64,000 nt of DNA from an uncultured Coriobacteriia bacterium (lineage in GTDB: Bacteria > Actinomycetota > Coriobacteriia > Coriobacteriales > QAMH01). Position 1 is the first letter of the stretch. Each line of letters opens with the position of its first letter. Positions 10,328 to 21,493 of this stretch are shown in pieces. The stretch lies in the NCBI GenBank assembly GCA_948466335.1, contig CAOKAE010000007.1, forward strand, positions 1 to 64,000, in the 5' to 3' direction. The notes below the pieces were generated by a model. That model was not told where the DNA came from. It made no database searches and worked only from the letters and a program-made list of their open reading frames with translations. The position numbers and the translations under genes are program-made.

Positions 10328-12973
10328 ATGGCGTCCATACCCACCACGTCTGCCGAGATTCGCGAGGCATATCTCAAGTTCTTCGAGGAGAAGGGCTGCC
10401 AGCGCTGGCCGTCCTCCTCGCTCATTCCCGATGATCCGTCGCTGCTGCTCACTGTCGCGGGCATGGTCCAGTTCAAGCCCTACTTCCTGCAGCAGAAGCA
10501 TCTCGACCCCCGTTACGTGGGCACGACCACCGTGCAGAAGTGCGTGCGCACCAACGATATCGACATCATCGGCACGGACGGCCGCCATCTCTCGTTCTTC
10601 GAGATGCTCGGCAACTTCAGCTTCGGCGCCTACTTCAAGAAGGAGATGTGCGCCTGGGCCTACGAGTTCTCCGTCGACGTGCTGGGCCTCGACCCCGAGC
10701 GTATCTACGTGACGATCTACGAGGAGGACGAGGAGACTGCCGATATCTGGCAGGAGGTTGGCGTCCCGGCCGATCGCATCTCGCGCCTCGGTGCCGACGA
10801 TAACTTCTGGGTCGCCGGTCCCACCGGCCCCTGTGGCCCTTGCTCGGAGCTTTATTACGACCAGGGCGAGGATGTCGGCTGTGGCGATCCCGACTGCAAG
10901 CCCGGTTGCGATTGCGATCGCTTCCTCGAGTACTGGAACCTCGTCTTCACGCAGTTCGACCGTCAGGAAGACGGCACGATGGTGCCGCTCGAGAAGAAGA
11001 ACATCGACACGGGCCTGGGTCTGGAGCGCATGGCCGCCATCATGCAGGGCGTGAGCTCCAACTTCGACACCGACATCCTTCATGGCCTCATCGAGGTGGG
11101 CGAGAGGCTGAGCGGGCGCCACTATGGCCAAGACGAGCTCACCGACCTCTCCCTGCGCATCATGGCCGACCATTCCCGTGCCATCGTGTTCATGATCGGC
11201 GATGGCATCCTGCCCTCCAACGAGGGCCGTGGCTACGTCCTGCGTCGCCTGCTGCGTCGCGCCGTGCGCCATGGTCGTCTCATCGGCATCGAGGGTCCCT
11301 TCCTCAAGAGCTTCTTGGATGCCATCTGCGACGAGATGGGCGCGGTGTATCCGGAAATCATCGAGAACAAGGCGCTCATCGAGAAGGTCCTGCTTTCCGA
11401 GGAGGAGCGCTTCAACCGCACCATCGACACGGGCATGCACTACCTCGAGGAGACCATCGAGGGTTTGGGCGAAGGCGACGTGCTCGATGGTGTCGCTGCC
11501 TTCACCCTGCATGACACCTATGGTTTCCCCGTCGAGCTCACGGCCGAGATCTGTGCGGAGAACGGCATCACGGTCGACATGGATGGCTTCGAGGCCGAGA
11601 TGACGGCCCAACGCGAGCGTGCACGCGCGGCCCGCAACGACGAGGCCTGGGATGGCTTCGGCGATGTCTTCACGCACATCCTCGACACGCACGGCCCAAG
11701 CGAGTTCGTGGGCTACAAGGAAGACGAATGCGATGCGCGTATCGTCGACATCATCGTCGATGGCGCCATCGTCGACGAGGCCAACGAAGGCGATCAGGTC
11801 GCCATCGTGCTCGACAAGACGCCTTTCTATGGCGAGATGGGCGGCCAGGTGGGTGACACCGGCACCATCACGAGCGAGCTGGGCACGGTCGTCGTCGATG
11901 ACACGAAGCGCCCCGAGGAGGGCCTGCCCGTGCACTACGGTACGGTGACGAGTGGCACCATCCACAAGGACGACGTCGTGCACGCGGCCATCGACCGTCG
12001 TCGTCGCGCGCTCATCGCCCGCAATCACACCGCGACGCATATCTTGCAGCGCGCACTTACCGAGGTGCTCGGCGAGCATGTCAAGCAGGCGGGCTCTCTG
12101 GTCGCACCCGACAGGCTGCGCTTTGATTTCACGCACTTCGAGCCCATGACCCACGAGCAGATTCTCGAGGTCGAGCGCATTTGCAACAACGTCATCATGT
12201 CCGACCTGCCCGTATACGCCTACGAGACCTCCCTTACCGCAGCCCGCGAAGCCGGCGTGCTGGCGCTCTTCGGCGAGAAGTACGGCGAGTTCGTGCGGGT
12301 CATCGAGACGGGAACCTTCTCCAAGGAGCTCTGCGGCGGCACCCACGTGGGCAACACGAGCGAGATTGGCCTGTTCAAGATCGTGCAGGAGACCTCCATT
12401 GGTGCCAACACACGTCGCCTCGAGGCCGTCACGAGCATCGAGGCCTACCAGTACATGTCGCGCATGGAGGAGGAGCTGCGCGAGACCGCACGCTTCCTCA
12501 AGGTTCCGCCCCTCGACGTCTCCGAGCGCGTCGCCAAGATGCAGGCGCAACTTGACGAGCTCGAGGGCATGCGCAAGCGCCGCATCAAGGCAGCGGCCGA
12601 GGGCAGCGTCTCCGACTTCATGCAGACGGCCGCCGAGCTCGACGGCTACAAGCTCATCGTCGCCGACCTGGGCGAAGCCGTCGTCCAGGGCATGCGCGAG
12701 ATGTGGGACATCGTCAAGCAGCGCAGCGGTGGCGAACCCTTCGCGGTCGTGCTCTTCGCGCGCAATCCCGAAGGCGGAAGCCCGCTCATGCTCGCGGCCG
12801 GCACGCAGGATGCGGTCGACGCCGGTTTCAACGCCAAGGACGTCATCGCCAACGTCGCCCCGCTCATCGGTGGTGGTGGCGGCGGCAAGCCGGCGATGGC
12901 CCAGGCCGGTGGCAAGAATGCCGAGGGCATTCCCGCTGCCGTCGACAAGGCAAGGGAACTTTTCGGCATCTAG
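10328..12973 (+). CDS. alaS: Alanyl-tRNA synthetase
   Basis: A full-length 881-residue class II synthetase. The catalytic core has LTVAGMVQFKPYF and TNDIDIIGTDGRHLSFFEMLGNFSFG (class II motifs). The editing domain has the zinc/HxxxH motif HTATHIL and CGGTHVG, and the C-terminal DHHA1-like domain has the Gly-rich GGGGGGKP. AAGGAG precedes the ATG. It heads a run of closely spaced genes (ruvX, mltG, yqeG, aroE), as is common in actinobacteria and Firmicutes. Confidence 0.98.
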   Translation: MASIPTTSAEIREAYLKFFEEKGCQRWPSSSLIPDDPSLLLTVAGMVQFKPYFLQQKHLDPRYVGTTTVQKCVRTNDIDIIGTDGRHLSFFEMLGNFSFGAYFKKEMCAWAYEFSVDVLGLDPERIYVTIYEEDEETADIWQEVGVPADRISRLGADDNFWVAGPTGPCGPCSELYYDQGEDVGCGDPDCKPGCDCDRFLEYWNLVFTQFDRQEDGTMVPLEKKNIDTGLGLERMAAIMQGVSSNFDTDILHGLIEVGERLSGRHYGQDELTDLSLRIMADHSRAIVFMIGDGILPSNEGRGYVLRRLLRRAVRHGRLIGIEGPFLKSFLDAICDEMGAVYPEIIENKALIEKVLLSEEERFNRTIDTGMHYLEETIEGLGEGDVLDGVAAFTLHDTYGFPVELTAEICAENGITVDMDGFEAEMTAQRERARAARNDEAWDGFGDVFTHILDTHGPSEFVGYKEDECDARIVDIIVDGAIVDEANEGDQVAIVLDKTPFYGEMGGQVGDTGTITSELGTVVVDDTKRPEEGLPVHYGTVTSGTIHKDDVVHAAIDRRRRALIARNHTATHILQRALTEVLGEHVKQAGSLVAPDRLRFDFTHFEPMTHEQILEVERICNNVIMSDLPVYAYETSLTAAREAGVLALFGEKYGEFVRVIETGTFSKELCGGTHVGNTSEIGLFKIVQETSIGANTRRLEAVTSIEAYQYMSRMEEELRETARFLKVPPLDVSERVAKMQAQLDELEGMRKRRIKAAAEGSVSDFMQTAAELDGYKLIVADLGEAVVQGMREMWDIVKQRSGGEPFAVVLFARNPEGGSPLMLAAGTQDAVDAGFNAKDVIANVAPLIGGGGGGKPAMAQAGGKNAEGIPAAVDKARELFGI

Positions 12974-12988
12974 CCTGCCTCGGTGCAC

Positions 12989-13420
12989 ATGCGCGTCATG
13001 GGACTCGACATAGGGGAGAAGCGCATCGGCGTGGCCGTCGCGAACACGACGACGGGCATCGCAAGCCCCTTGCGCGTCATGGATGCCCGTGAGGTGCTCG
13101 ACAACGCGCGCACCTGGCGCATGCTCGTGGATGACAACGAGCCCGAGCTCCTTGTCTGCGGACTTCCCAAGACGATGCGGGGAAGCGTCGGGCAACAGGC
13201 GGCGCGCATTCGCGAACGCGCCGAGCGCATCGCGCAAACGTGCGGATTACCCGTCGAATTCGTGGACGAGCGCCTGAGTAGCGCCGAGGCCAAGCGCCTT
13301 CTGCGTGAACAGGGCCTGTCCGAGCGCGAGATGCGCGGTAAAATCGACAGCGTGGCAGCCTCGCTCTTTCTCGAGACGTGGCTCGCCGCGAACGATGGAC
13401 ACAAGATGGAGGAACAATGA
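12989..13420 (+). CDS. ruvX: Putative pre-16S rRNA nuclease / RuvX (YqgF)
   Basis: A 143-residue RNase H-fold protein, MRVMGLDIGEKRIGVAVAN, with acidic active-site positions DIG near residue 6, FVDERLSS near residue 93, and a C-terminal Asp in KIDSVAA. The family matures 16S rRNA 5' ends and was earlier proposed as a Holliday-junction resolvase. GTG 12983 is an alternative start two codons upstream. Its stop overlaps the mltG start. Confidence 0.92.
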   Translation: MRVMGLDIGEKRIGVAVANTTTGIASPLRVMDAREVLDNARTWRMLVDDNEPELLVCGLPKTMRGSVGQQAARIRERAERIAQTCGLPVEFVDERLSSAEAKRLLREQGLSEREMRGKIDSVAASLFLETWLAANDGHKMEEQ

Positions 13421-14496
13421 GTCAGGGTCAGCACTACGCGCCGTCCAACTACACGGAGAAGCGCAAGGGAAAATCGCGCAAGCGTGCTCTTGCCATCACC
13501 CTGATCGTACTCGTCATCATCGCCATCGCCGGCGTGTTGGCCTACCAGAACCTCTTTGGCGACAAGACGGGCGATGTCAGGCAGGGCGAGGAGATCACGG
13601 TCGTGATCCCCGCCGGCTCGTCGACGGACAAGATCGCCTCGATTCTGGTCGATGACGGTGTCATCGCGTCGGCCAAGGCGTTCACCAATCGCGTCAAGCA
13701 GCTCGACCAGGCCGCGAGTCTACAGTCCGGATCCTATGTGATGACCGGCGGGGACGACCTTGACGACATTATCAAGATGCTGGCAAACGGCCAGACGGGT
13801 AGGCAGGTCGTCATTCCCGAGGGCTTCAACTTGCGCCAGATCGCCGACAAGCTCGAATCGACCTGCGGCATCGATGCCGAGGAGTTCTACGCGCAGACCC
13901 AGAAGGCCTCCGAGTACGTTGCCGACTATCCGTTTTTGGCGGGAGTGTACAACGACTCGATGGAGGGTTTCCTGTACCCGGACACCTATCGCGTCGACCC
14001 TAACGCCACCGCCGATGACGTCATCCGCATGATGCTCGACCAGTTCGCGGCCCAGATCGCCACGGTGGACATGAGCTACGCGACTTCCAAGAACCTCACG
14101 CTCTATGACGTGGTGACCATGGCCTCCATGGTCGAGAAGGAGTACCAGGCCGAAAGCGACAAGGCCCCCATCGCCGCGGTGTTCTACAACCGCCTGCACG
14201 AGGGCATAACGTTGGGCAGTGACGTGACCACCTACTATGCTGTGGGCAAGGACATGACCGAGGAACTCACGGCCGCCGATCTGGCAAGCGACAGCCCCTA
14301 CAACACGCGCAATCCCAACCATTACGGTTTGCCGGCCGGCCCCATCTGCAATCCGTCCGTGACGACCATCCAGGCTGCGGCCAGTCCCGCCGATGTCGAC
14401 TACCTTTACTTCTTCTTCTCGAATCGCGAGGGCAAGACGATGTTCTTCGTGAACGACGCCGACTTCAACGCCGCCTGGGCACAGTATGGTGACTAA
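13417..14496 (+). CDS. mltG: Endolytic murein transglycosylase MltG
   Basis: A 359-residue membrane-bound YceG-like enzyme that cuts nascent peptidoglycan glycan strands. A basic cytoplasmic N-terminus is followed by one transmembrane helix (residues about 25-45) and the YceG domain. The catalytic Glu lies in ASMVEKEYQ, and the LPAGPICNPS signature follows. The ATG at 13417 overlaps the ruvX stop and follows GGAGGAAC, so it is preferred over 13378. Confidence 0.94.
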   Translation: MSQGQHYAPSNYTEKRKGKSRKRALAITLIVLVIIAIAGVLAYQNLFGDKTGDVRQGEEITVVIPAGSSTDKIASILVDDGVIASAKAFTNRVKQLDQAASLQSGSYVMTGGDDLDDIIKMLANGQTGRQVVIPEGFNLRQIADKLESTCGIDAEEFYAQTQKASEYVADYPFLAGVYNDSMEGFLYPDTYRVDPNATADDVIRMMLDQFAAQIATVDMSYATSKNLTLYDVVTMASMVEKEYQAESDKAPIAAVFYNRLHEGITLGSDVTTYYAVGKDMTEELTAADLASDSPYNTRNPNHYGLPAGPICNPSVTTIQAAASPADVDYLYFFFSNREGKTMFFVNDADFNAAWAQYGD

Positions 14497-14499
14497 CCC

Positions 14500-15003
14500 A
14501 TGAGGGGCATCAGGCCAGACGCCTATTACGTGTCGGTGCTCGACATCGATCCAGACGTGCTCGTAAAACGAGGATATCGCGCCGTGCTTCTCGATCTTGA
14601 CAACACCCTGCAACCACGGGGAGCATCCGAGCTTTCGCCCGAGGCCATCGCCTGGGTGCAATCGCTCAGGGACGCGGGCCTTGGTGTCGCACTTGTCTCG
14701 AACAGCATGCGCGAACGGGCCGTCAGGGCGGCGCAAGCGCTTGACGCGCCCCTCGTGCGCAACGCGAAGAAGCCCTTCGTACGCGGTTACGTGCGGGCGT
14801 GCGCGATGCTCGGCGTCTCCTGCAACCAGGCCGTGATGATCGGCGACCAATCGTACACGGACGTGCTCGGCGCCCATCGCGTGGGCATGGATGCGATCCT
14901 CGTCATGCCGCAATCCGGTTCCGACCCGTTGCATACGCATTTCCTGCGCATGCTCGACCGCAGGTCCGTGCGGGGCATGCGCGCCATCGGGAGCGACTCA
15001 TGA
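14500..15003 (+). CDS. yqeG: YqeG-family HAD phosphatase
   Basis: A 167-residue HAD-superfamily (subclass IIIA) phosphatase. Motif I is LLDLDNTLQPRG with the nucleophilic Asp, the Ser motif is VSNS, and motif III/IV is KPFVRGY and MIGDQSYTDVLGA. The substrate is unknown. In many Gram-positive genomes yqeG precedes aroE, as here. Its stop overlaps the aroE ATG (15000-15003). Confidence 0.88.
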   Translation: MRGIRPDAYYVSVLDIDPDVLVKRGYRAVLLDLDNTLQPRGASELSPEAIAWVQSLRDAGLGVALVSNSMRERAVRAAQALDAPLVRNAKKPFVRGYVRACAMLGVSCNQAVMIGDQSYTDVLGAHRVGMDAILVMPQSGSDPLHTHFLRMLDRRSVRGMRAIGSDS

Positions 15004-15884
15004 ACCCCGAGTTCGTGCTCATCGGCGACCCGGTTGCCCACTCGCTGTCTCCCGTCATGCACAACGCGCTCTATCAGGAGCTGGGTAAGGAAAAGTGGCC
15101 GTTCTCGCGCTGGCATTACCGTGCGGTGCGCTGCGCGGACGAGGAAGAGGCCGCCCATCAGATCAATCTCGTGCGCACCGGTCGCTATCGTGGCATGAAC
15201 GTCACGATGCCCTACAAGAAGCTTGCCGCTCGATGCGCCGATTTCTCCGATGCGTCCGTCATCGCCGCCGGTGGCGCCAACGTCCTCGTGCGCGACGAGG
15301 ACCTCAAGCTCTGCGCCTACAACACCGATGGCCTCGGGGCCGTACGCGCCATCGAACGCGTGAGCGACACGTCGTTGGCAGACGCGCACGTGCTCATCTG
15401 CGGCACGGGGCCCACTTCCCTTGCCATTGCCACGGCATCCGCTCAGGCAGGCGCATCCGAAGTCACCCTGCTTTCCCGTGACGAGGCCAAGGCACTGTCG
15501 TGCGTGAATCGCATACGCACGAACATCGACCCACGTGAGGCAAGCGTGCTCCACGGGAGGGATTACGCGCAGATGGACGTGCTCGTCCCAAGGGCAGATG
15601 TCATCGTCGATGCCACGCCGCGGGGGATGAACCCCGATGACGAGGCGATCCTCGACACGAATTTGCTACACGAAGGACAAGTCGTGCTCGATACCGTTTA
15701 CGGTCACGGCGAGACGGCGTTGCTCGCGGGTGCCTGGCAGCATGGTGCGACGTGCATGGACGGCCTCGAGATGCTCGTGGAACAGGCGGCGCTTTCGGTG
15801 GAGATCTGGGCCGATGCCCTGGCGCTTCCCGTCGAGGTCGATCGCGACATCATGCGTCATGCGGCGCTACACGCCGATTCGTGA
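15000..15884 (+). CDS. aroE: Shikimate 5-dehydrogenase
   Basis: A 294-residue NADPH-dependent enzyme reducing 3-dehydroshikimate in aromatic amino-acid synthesis. The substrate-binding N-terminus has IGDPVAHSLSPVMHNA and the catalytic Lys in NVTMPYKK. NTDGLGAV and a Rossmann glycine motif (CGTGPTS) follow, and the C-terminal QAALSVEIW fits. It overlaps yqeG by 4 bases. No other aro genes are nearby. Confidence 0.94.
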   Translation: MNPEFVLIGDPVAHSLSPVMHNALYQELGKEKWPFSRWHYRAVRCADEEEAAHQINLVRTGRYRGMNVTMPYKKLAARCADFSDASVIAAGGANVLVRDEDLKLCAYNTDGLGAVRAIERVSDTSLADAHVLICGTGPTSLAIATASAQAGASEVTLLSRDEAKALSCVNRIRTNIDPREASVLHGRDYAQMDVLVPRADVIVDATPRGMNPDDEAILDTNLLHEGQVVLDTVYGHGETALLAGAWQHGATCMDGLEMLVEQAALSVEIWADALALPVEVDRDIMRHAALHADS

Positions 15885-15962
15885 CGCATGGGTCTGCTAT
15901 GCTTTAGCGAACGTACATGACGACATGCGAGACTGGATGGCTCGCGGAAGGAAGGCGACGAC

Positions 15963-16409
15963 ATGGCTGCAGATGGACAGAAGGTATCGGTCTCCTACGT
16001 GGGACGCTACGATGACGGTGAGGTCTTCGATTCGACGCAGGCCCATGGGGGAGACCCTCTCACGTTTATCGTGGGTGCCGGCCAGGTCATCCCCGGTTTC
16101 GATGCCGCCGTGCGCGACCTTGCCCCCGGCGAGACCACGACCGTCGCCATCGAGCCCAAGGACGCCTACGGCGAGTACAACGAGACGCTTCTCCGGAGCT
16201 TCGGCCCCGGCGAGCTCGGCCCGCTGGAAGAGCAGCTCAAAGGCAGCGCGGGTGACTACGTCTACCTGCAAGACGGCAGGGGCAACGTCCAGGAGGTCAA
16301 GGTCGTCTCCGTCGGCGATGACGGCATCACCCTCGACTTCAACCACCGCATGGCCGGCAAGCGCCTCAACTTCGACATCACGCTCGAATCCGTGGAGGAC
16401 GGGGAGTAG
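15963..16409 (+). CDS. FKBP-type peptidyl-prolyl isomerase (SlyD-like)
   Basis: A 148-residue prolyl isomerase. The split FKBP domain VSYVGRYDDGEVFDST, VIPGFDAAVRDLAPGE and EPKDAYGEY is interrupted by an insert-in-flap chaperone domain, the SlyD arrangement. It lacks the His-rich metal-binding tail of E. coli SlyD. It is separated from ligA by 3 bases, so the two are likely cotranscribed. Confidence 0.9.
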   Translation: MAADGQKVSVSYVGRYDDGEVFDSTQAHGGDPLTFIVGAGQVIPGFDAAVRDLAPGETTTVAIEPKDAYGEYNETLLRSFGPGELGPLEEQLKGSAGDYVYLQDGRGNVQEVKVVSVGDDGITLDFNHRMAGKRLNFDITLESVEDGE

Positions 16410-18608
<2,199 letters not shown>

Positions 18609-18978
18609 GGCGCATAGCTTGTTGCGCGATTGATAACGACCTTCCTGACAGCTTGTTGCCCAAAACGCGCTTGTCCTGACTGTCTGCTACATCCGCGTGC
18701 CCTAAATCTCGCAGTTCTGACCGCACCCGACGGTCACACTTCGCCAATCCTAGGCGCAAGGTATCAAGGCAAGGTCAGAGACCGCCCTTTTCAGGCACGA
18801 GTGTGGATTGCGCCCTCATTTACCGTCAAACAACCTAGCTGCCTTATATCGAGTGCCGTTATGCGGTGATACTGTCCCGTCTCAGGAACCGAAGAGGATG
18901 ATTGCGCGGAACACAAACACTAACGTGATGTTTTCTTGTGCATGGCTCGATGGGCGAGCCATTCGATTGTTAGTTACA
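18609..18978. other. Intergenic stretch without recognised gene
   Basis: Between ligA and the next reading frame there is no open frame with recognisable coding character in either strand. Base composition drops in GC toward 18960. Short repeated words (CTTGTTGC twice near 18620-18660) were seen but no clear terminator or RNA. Confidence 0.5.
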
Positions 18979-18984
18979 TATAAT
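18979..18984 (+). promoter_or_regulatory. Perfect -10 hexamer upstream of the hypothetical gene
   Basis: TATAAT at 18979-18984 sits in the only AT-rich patch of this gap, 18 bases before the ATG at 19003. No convincing -35 element is visible, so the assignment is tentative. A start site about 7 bases downstream would favour the later ATG at 19027. Confidence 0.35.
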
Positions 18985-19002
18985 TGCGTCAACGTAGCTT
19001 AA

Positions 19003-19623
19003 ATGTCGAATGAAGAGAGTCTTAATATGACAAGGTGGGCAAACATCGGTCCTGCCGTGTATGGGATGCGTGACGGCGTCCCGGTACTTCACTTTCCCGC
19101 ACGTTCCCAGGGGCACGTCAATGCGTTTCGAAACCGACCCTGTTCACCGCGCGTTGCAGCGACCGCCCCGGCATCAGTCGCGCCCACACGGTCGACTACA
19201 GCCGCGCCTACCGGGTTCGTCTCTTCCTCTGCGTCCGCGTCGACGCTCGTTGCTGACCAAGGCCTGGCTACTGGCAGCGGAATGATTGCCCTGCTCGCCG
19301 CCCTCGTCGCCGCTGTCATTGCCCTTATCATCGCTGCCTGTATACCGGCCCTCAATCCCCAAATAGGCACTGCCGACGACTTCTCGTTCGGGGTGCATGA
19401 GCAGGTGGAAATCGTCCAGGATGACGATGGGGTCGATAACGCCCTGAGCATGGAGCCTGTACAAGATGCAGAGAATCCCGAAGGCATCCTGGGCACAGTT
19501 CGCACCGAAATGCTCCAGAAGGCGGGCGAGATTGAATCCACTAGCGGAGCCGAAGGCACTCGAGGTTCTGCAGGACCTCCCAGAACCGGGGACAAACCTG
19601 CGTTTTGGCCTATACGGCCCTAG
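19003..19623 (+). CDS. Hypothetical single-pass membrane protein
   Basis: A 206-residue protein not recognised by family. Residues about 35-85 are a Ser/Thr/Ala/Pro-rich stretch. One strong transmembrane helix follows at about residues 90-115 (MIALLAALVAAVIALIIAA), then an acidic segment (EIVQDDDGVDN) and a Gly/Thr-rich tail. The shape (low-complexity region, helix, acidic tail) could be a small envelope or regulatory protein. ATG 19027 is an alternative start with an AGAGAG site upstream. Coding status is uncertain because composition is biased. Confidence 0.45.
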   Translation: MSNEESLNMTRWANIGPAVYGMRDGVPVLHFPARSQGHVNAFRNRPCSPRVAATAPASVAPTRSTTAAPTGFVSSSASASTLVADQGLATGSGMIALLAALVAAVIALIIAACIPALNPQIGTADDFSFGVHEQVEIVQDDDGVDNALSMEPVQDAENPEGILGTVRTEMLQKAGEIESTSGAEGTRGSAGPPRTGDKPAFWPIRP

Positions 19624-19707
19624 CTGTTCTCCTGCTTGGCTAACCCAACCGGCCCGTTCGCTATAGTACCACGCATTGCCCTACAAAACGCCGCCCTCAT
19701 CATCCGC

Positions 19708-19713
19708 TATACT
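19708..19713 (+). promoter_or_regulatory. Candidate -10 element for thiC
   Basis: TATACT at 19708-19713 lies about 36 bases upstream of the TPP riboswitch core, at the right distance for its leader. The -35 region is unclear. Confidence 0.35.
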
Positions 19714-19748
19714 TCCTCCTAAGGCGCGCCCGGGCGCGCCACTCATAG

Positions 19749-19837
19749 ACGGGGAGCTTGCGATAAGCGGGCTGAGAGGGAACGTGCGTTCCGACCCATG
19801 GAACCTGATGTGGGTAATGCCAACGAAGGGAAGTAAG
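19749..19837 (+). ncRNA. TPP riboswitch (THI element)
   Basis: The conserved thi-box is readable: GGGGAGC at 19751-19757, the pyrimidine-sensing GGGCTGAGAGGG at 19769-19780, then CCGACCC, GAACCTGAT at 19801-19809, the GTGGGTAATGCC segment and the closing CGAAGGGAAGT. It lies directly before thiC. TPP binding would reduce thiC expression; so close to the start codon, control of translation initiation is plausible. Confidence 0.95.
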
Positions 19838-19842
19838 CTGCC

Positions 19843-21150
19843 ATGACAGTGACGCAAATCGATGCCGCGAGGCAGGGGATCATCACGCCGGCCATGGAGC
19901 GCGTGGCCGCCAAGGAGCATAAGAGCCCCGAGGAGATCCGGGCCGGTGTGGCCGCTGGTACCATCGCGATCCCGGCAAACGTCAATCATGCGAACCTCGA
20001 CCCGGAGGGGGTCGGAACGGGGCTTCGCACCAAGGTGAACGTGAACCTCGGCATCTCGGGGGACCTCATCGACCCCGATGTCGAGCTCGAGAAGGTGCGC
20101 GTGGCCCTCGAGCTGGGCGCCGAGGGCATCATGGACCTCTCCAATCACGGAAAGACACGCGAGTTTCGCGAGCAGCTCGTCTCCATGGCGCCCGTCATGA
20201 TCGGCACCGTGCCCATGTACGATGCCATAGGGTACCTGGAGAAGGCACTCGTTAGCATCACCGCCGCCGACTTCCTGGAGGTGGTGCGCCGCCATGCCGA
20301 AGACGGCGTCGACTTCGTGACCATCCACGCGGGCATGAACCGCTCGGTGATCGAGACGTTCAAGGAGACGGGGCGTCTGACGAACATCGTCTCTCGCGGC
20401 GGGTCACTCATCTTCGCCTGGATGGAGGCCACGGGCAACGAGAACCCCTTCTACGAGCACTACGACGAGGTCCTCGCCATACTGCACGAATACGATGTCA
20501 CGATTAGCCTCGGCGACGCGATGCGTCCGGGCTGCATCTACGATGCGACCGATGCGGGCCAGGTCGCCGAGCTCATCGAGATTGGCAAGCTCGTCAAGCG
20601 CGCCTGGGACGGGGGCGTGCAGGTCATGGTGGAGGGGCCGGGACACATGGCACTCGACGAGATCGCGGCCAACATGAAGCTGCAGAAGCGCCTGTGCCAT
20701 GACGCGCCCTTCTACGTGCTGGGGCCGCTCGTGACCGACATCGCCCCCGGCTACGACCACATCACCGCCGCCATCGGCGGGGCCGTCGCGGCGAGTGCTG
20801 GCGCGGACTTCCTCTGCTACGTCACGCCTGCCGAGCACTTGCGCCTGCCCGATGCCTCCGACGTGCGCGAGGGCCTGGTCGCCACGAAGATCGCGGCCCA
20901 TGCGGCCGATATCGCCAAGGGCATACCCGGCGCCCGCGAGAGGGACAACCGCATGAGCGATGCCCGGCGCCGGTTCGATTGGGAGGAGATGTTCTCGCTT
21001 GCCATCGACCCGGTCAAGCCGCGCGAGTACTTCGAGAGCGCACCGCCGTCCAACGAGGAGACCTGCACGATGTGCGGAAAGATGTGCGCGATGCGCACCG
21101 TCAACGCCATCATGGACGGCCTCGTGGTCGACCTGGGGGAGGGACGCTGA
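19843..21150 (+). CDS. thiC: Phosphomethylpyrimidine synthase ThiC
   Basis: A 435-residue radical SAM enzyme converting aminoimidazole ribotide to HMP-phosphate for thiamine. Recognisable stretches are [48 protein letters not shown] and [14 protein letters not shown]. The C-terminal cluster motif is CTMCGKMC. Its length matches the short form of ThiC without the long N-terminal domain. It starts 6 bases after the riboswitch and no other thi gene is adjacent. Confidence 0.96.
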   Translation: MTVTQIDAARQGIITPAMERVAAKEHKSPEEIRAGVAAGTIAIPANVNHANLDPEGVGTGLRTKVNVNLGISGDLIDPDVELEKVRVALELGAEGIMDLSNHGKTREFREQLVSMAPVMIGTVPMYDAIGYLEKALVSITAADFLEVVRRHAEDGVDFVTIHAGMNRSVIETFKETGRLTNIVSRGGSLIFAWMEATGNENPFYEHYDEVLAILHEYDVTISLGDAMRPGCIYDATDAGQVAELIEIGKLVKRAWDGGVQVMVEGPGHMALDEIAANMKLQKRLCHDAPFYVLGPLVTDIAPGYDHITAAIGGAVAASAGADFLCYVTPAEHLRLPDASDVREGLVATKIAAHAADIAKGIPGARERDNRMSDARRRFDWEEMFSLAIDPVKPREYFESAPPSNEETCTMCGKMCAMRTVNAIMDGLVVDLGEGR

Positions 21151-21341
21151 TAGGAGCCGACGTCGCGGTGGCCGTGGTGCACGACCAGGCCCAAAGCCCG
21201 GGAGTCACGGCGCAGGGGCCGCCCATGACCTCCGAGTGACCGGCAAGGACCGGAGACGCGTGGAGGCTCCTGCCCTGAGCCTGCCGGGGGCGCGCGGGCT
21301 TTCGAGGATAAGATGCCCGCCTTGGGTGGAATTTCCAGCCA
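21151..21341. other. GC-rich intergenic stretch after thiC
   Basis: No gene recognised. The stretch holds several short GC hairpins, for instance CTCCG near 21230 with CGGAG near 21250, and no T-rich terminator. A riboswitch was considered but no known core could be matched. Confidence 0.4.
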
Positions 21342-21396
21342 ATTTGCCCGGTTTGTAACTCTGGGCACAATCATGGCCTGCTAAGCTCCCTACACT
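21342..21396 (+). promoter_or_regulatory. Shared regulatory box and -10, copy 1
   Basis: ATTTGCCCGGTTTGTAAC starting at 21342 nearly repeats the box before the nicotinate phosphoribosyltransferase gene (22609). In both, TTTGTAAC lies exactly 39 bases before a TAYACT -10 (here TACACT 21391-21396). The right half-site, seen clearly in copy 2, is degenerate here. Confidence 0.6.
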
Positions 21397-21493
21397 GCAA
21401 GCTACGCGTGCAGGGGGCAGTCTTCCCCATTCGAGCGGCGAAGGCTTTCCTCGAGCTGTCTCCTGCGCGTCTCAATTACGGTGGGGAGTGAAC

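Noticed and set aside
10100-13237. A 1045-codon open frame antisense to alaS and ruvX
   Set aside because: It is a mirror of the high-GC codon pattern of alaS (Asp/His/Leu/Val/Gly-rich, no recognisable motif). The sense strand holds unmistakable AlaS.
21151-21341. Riboswitch (cobalamin or molybdenum cofactor) between thiC and the permease
   Set aside because: Some GC hairpins are present, but the conserved box sequences of those classes were not found.
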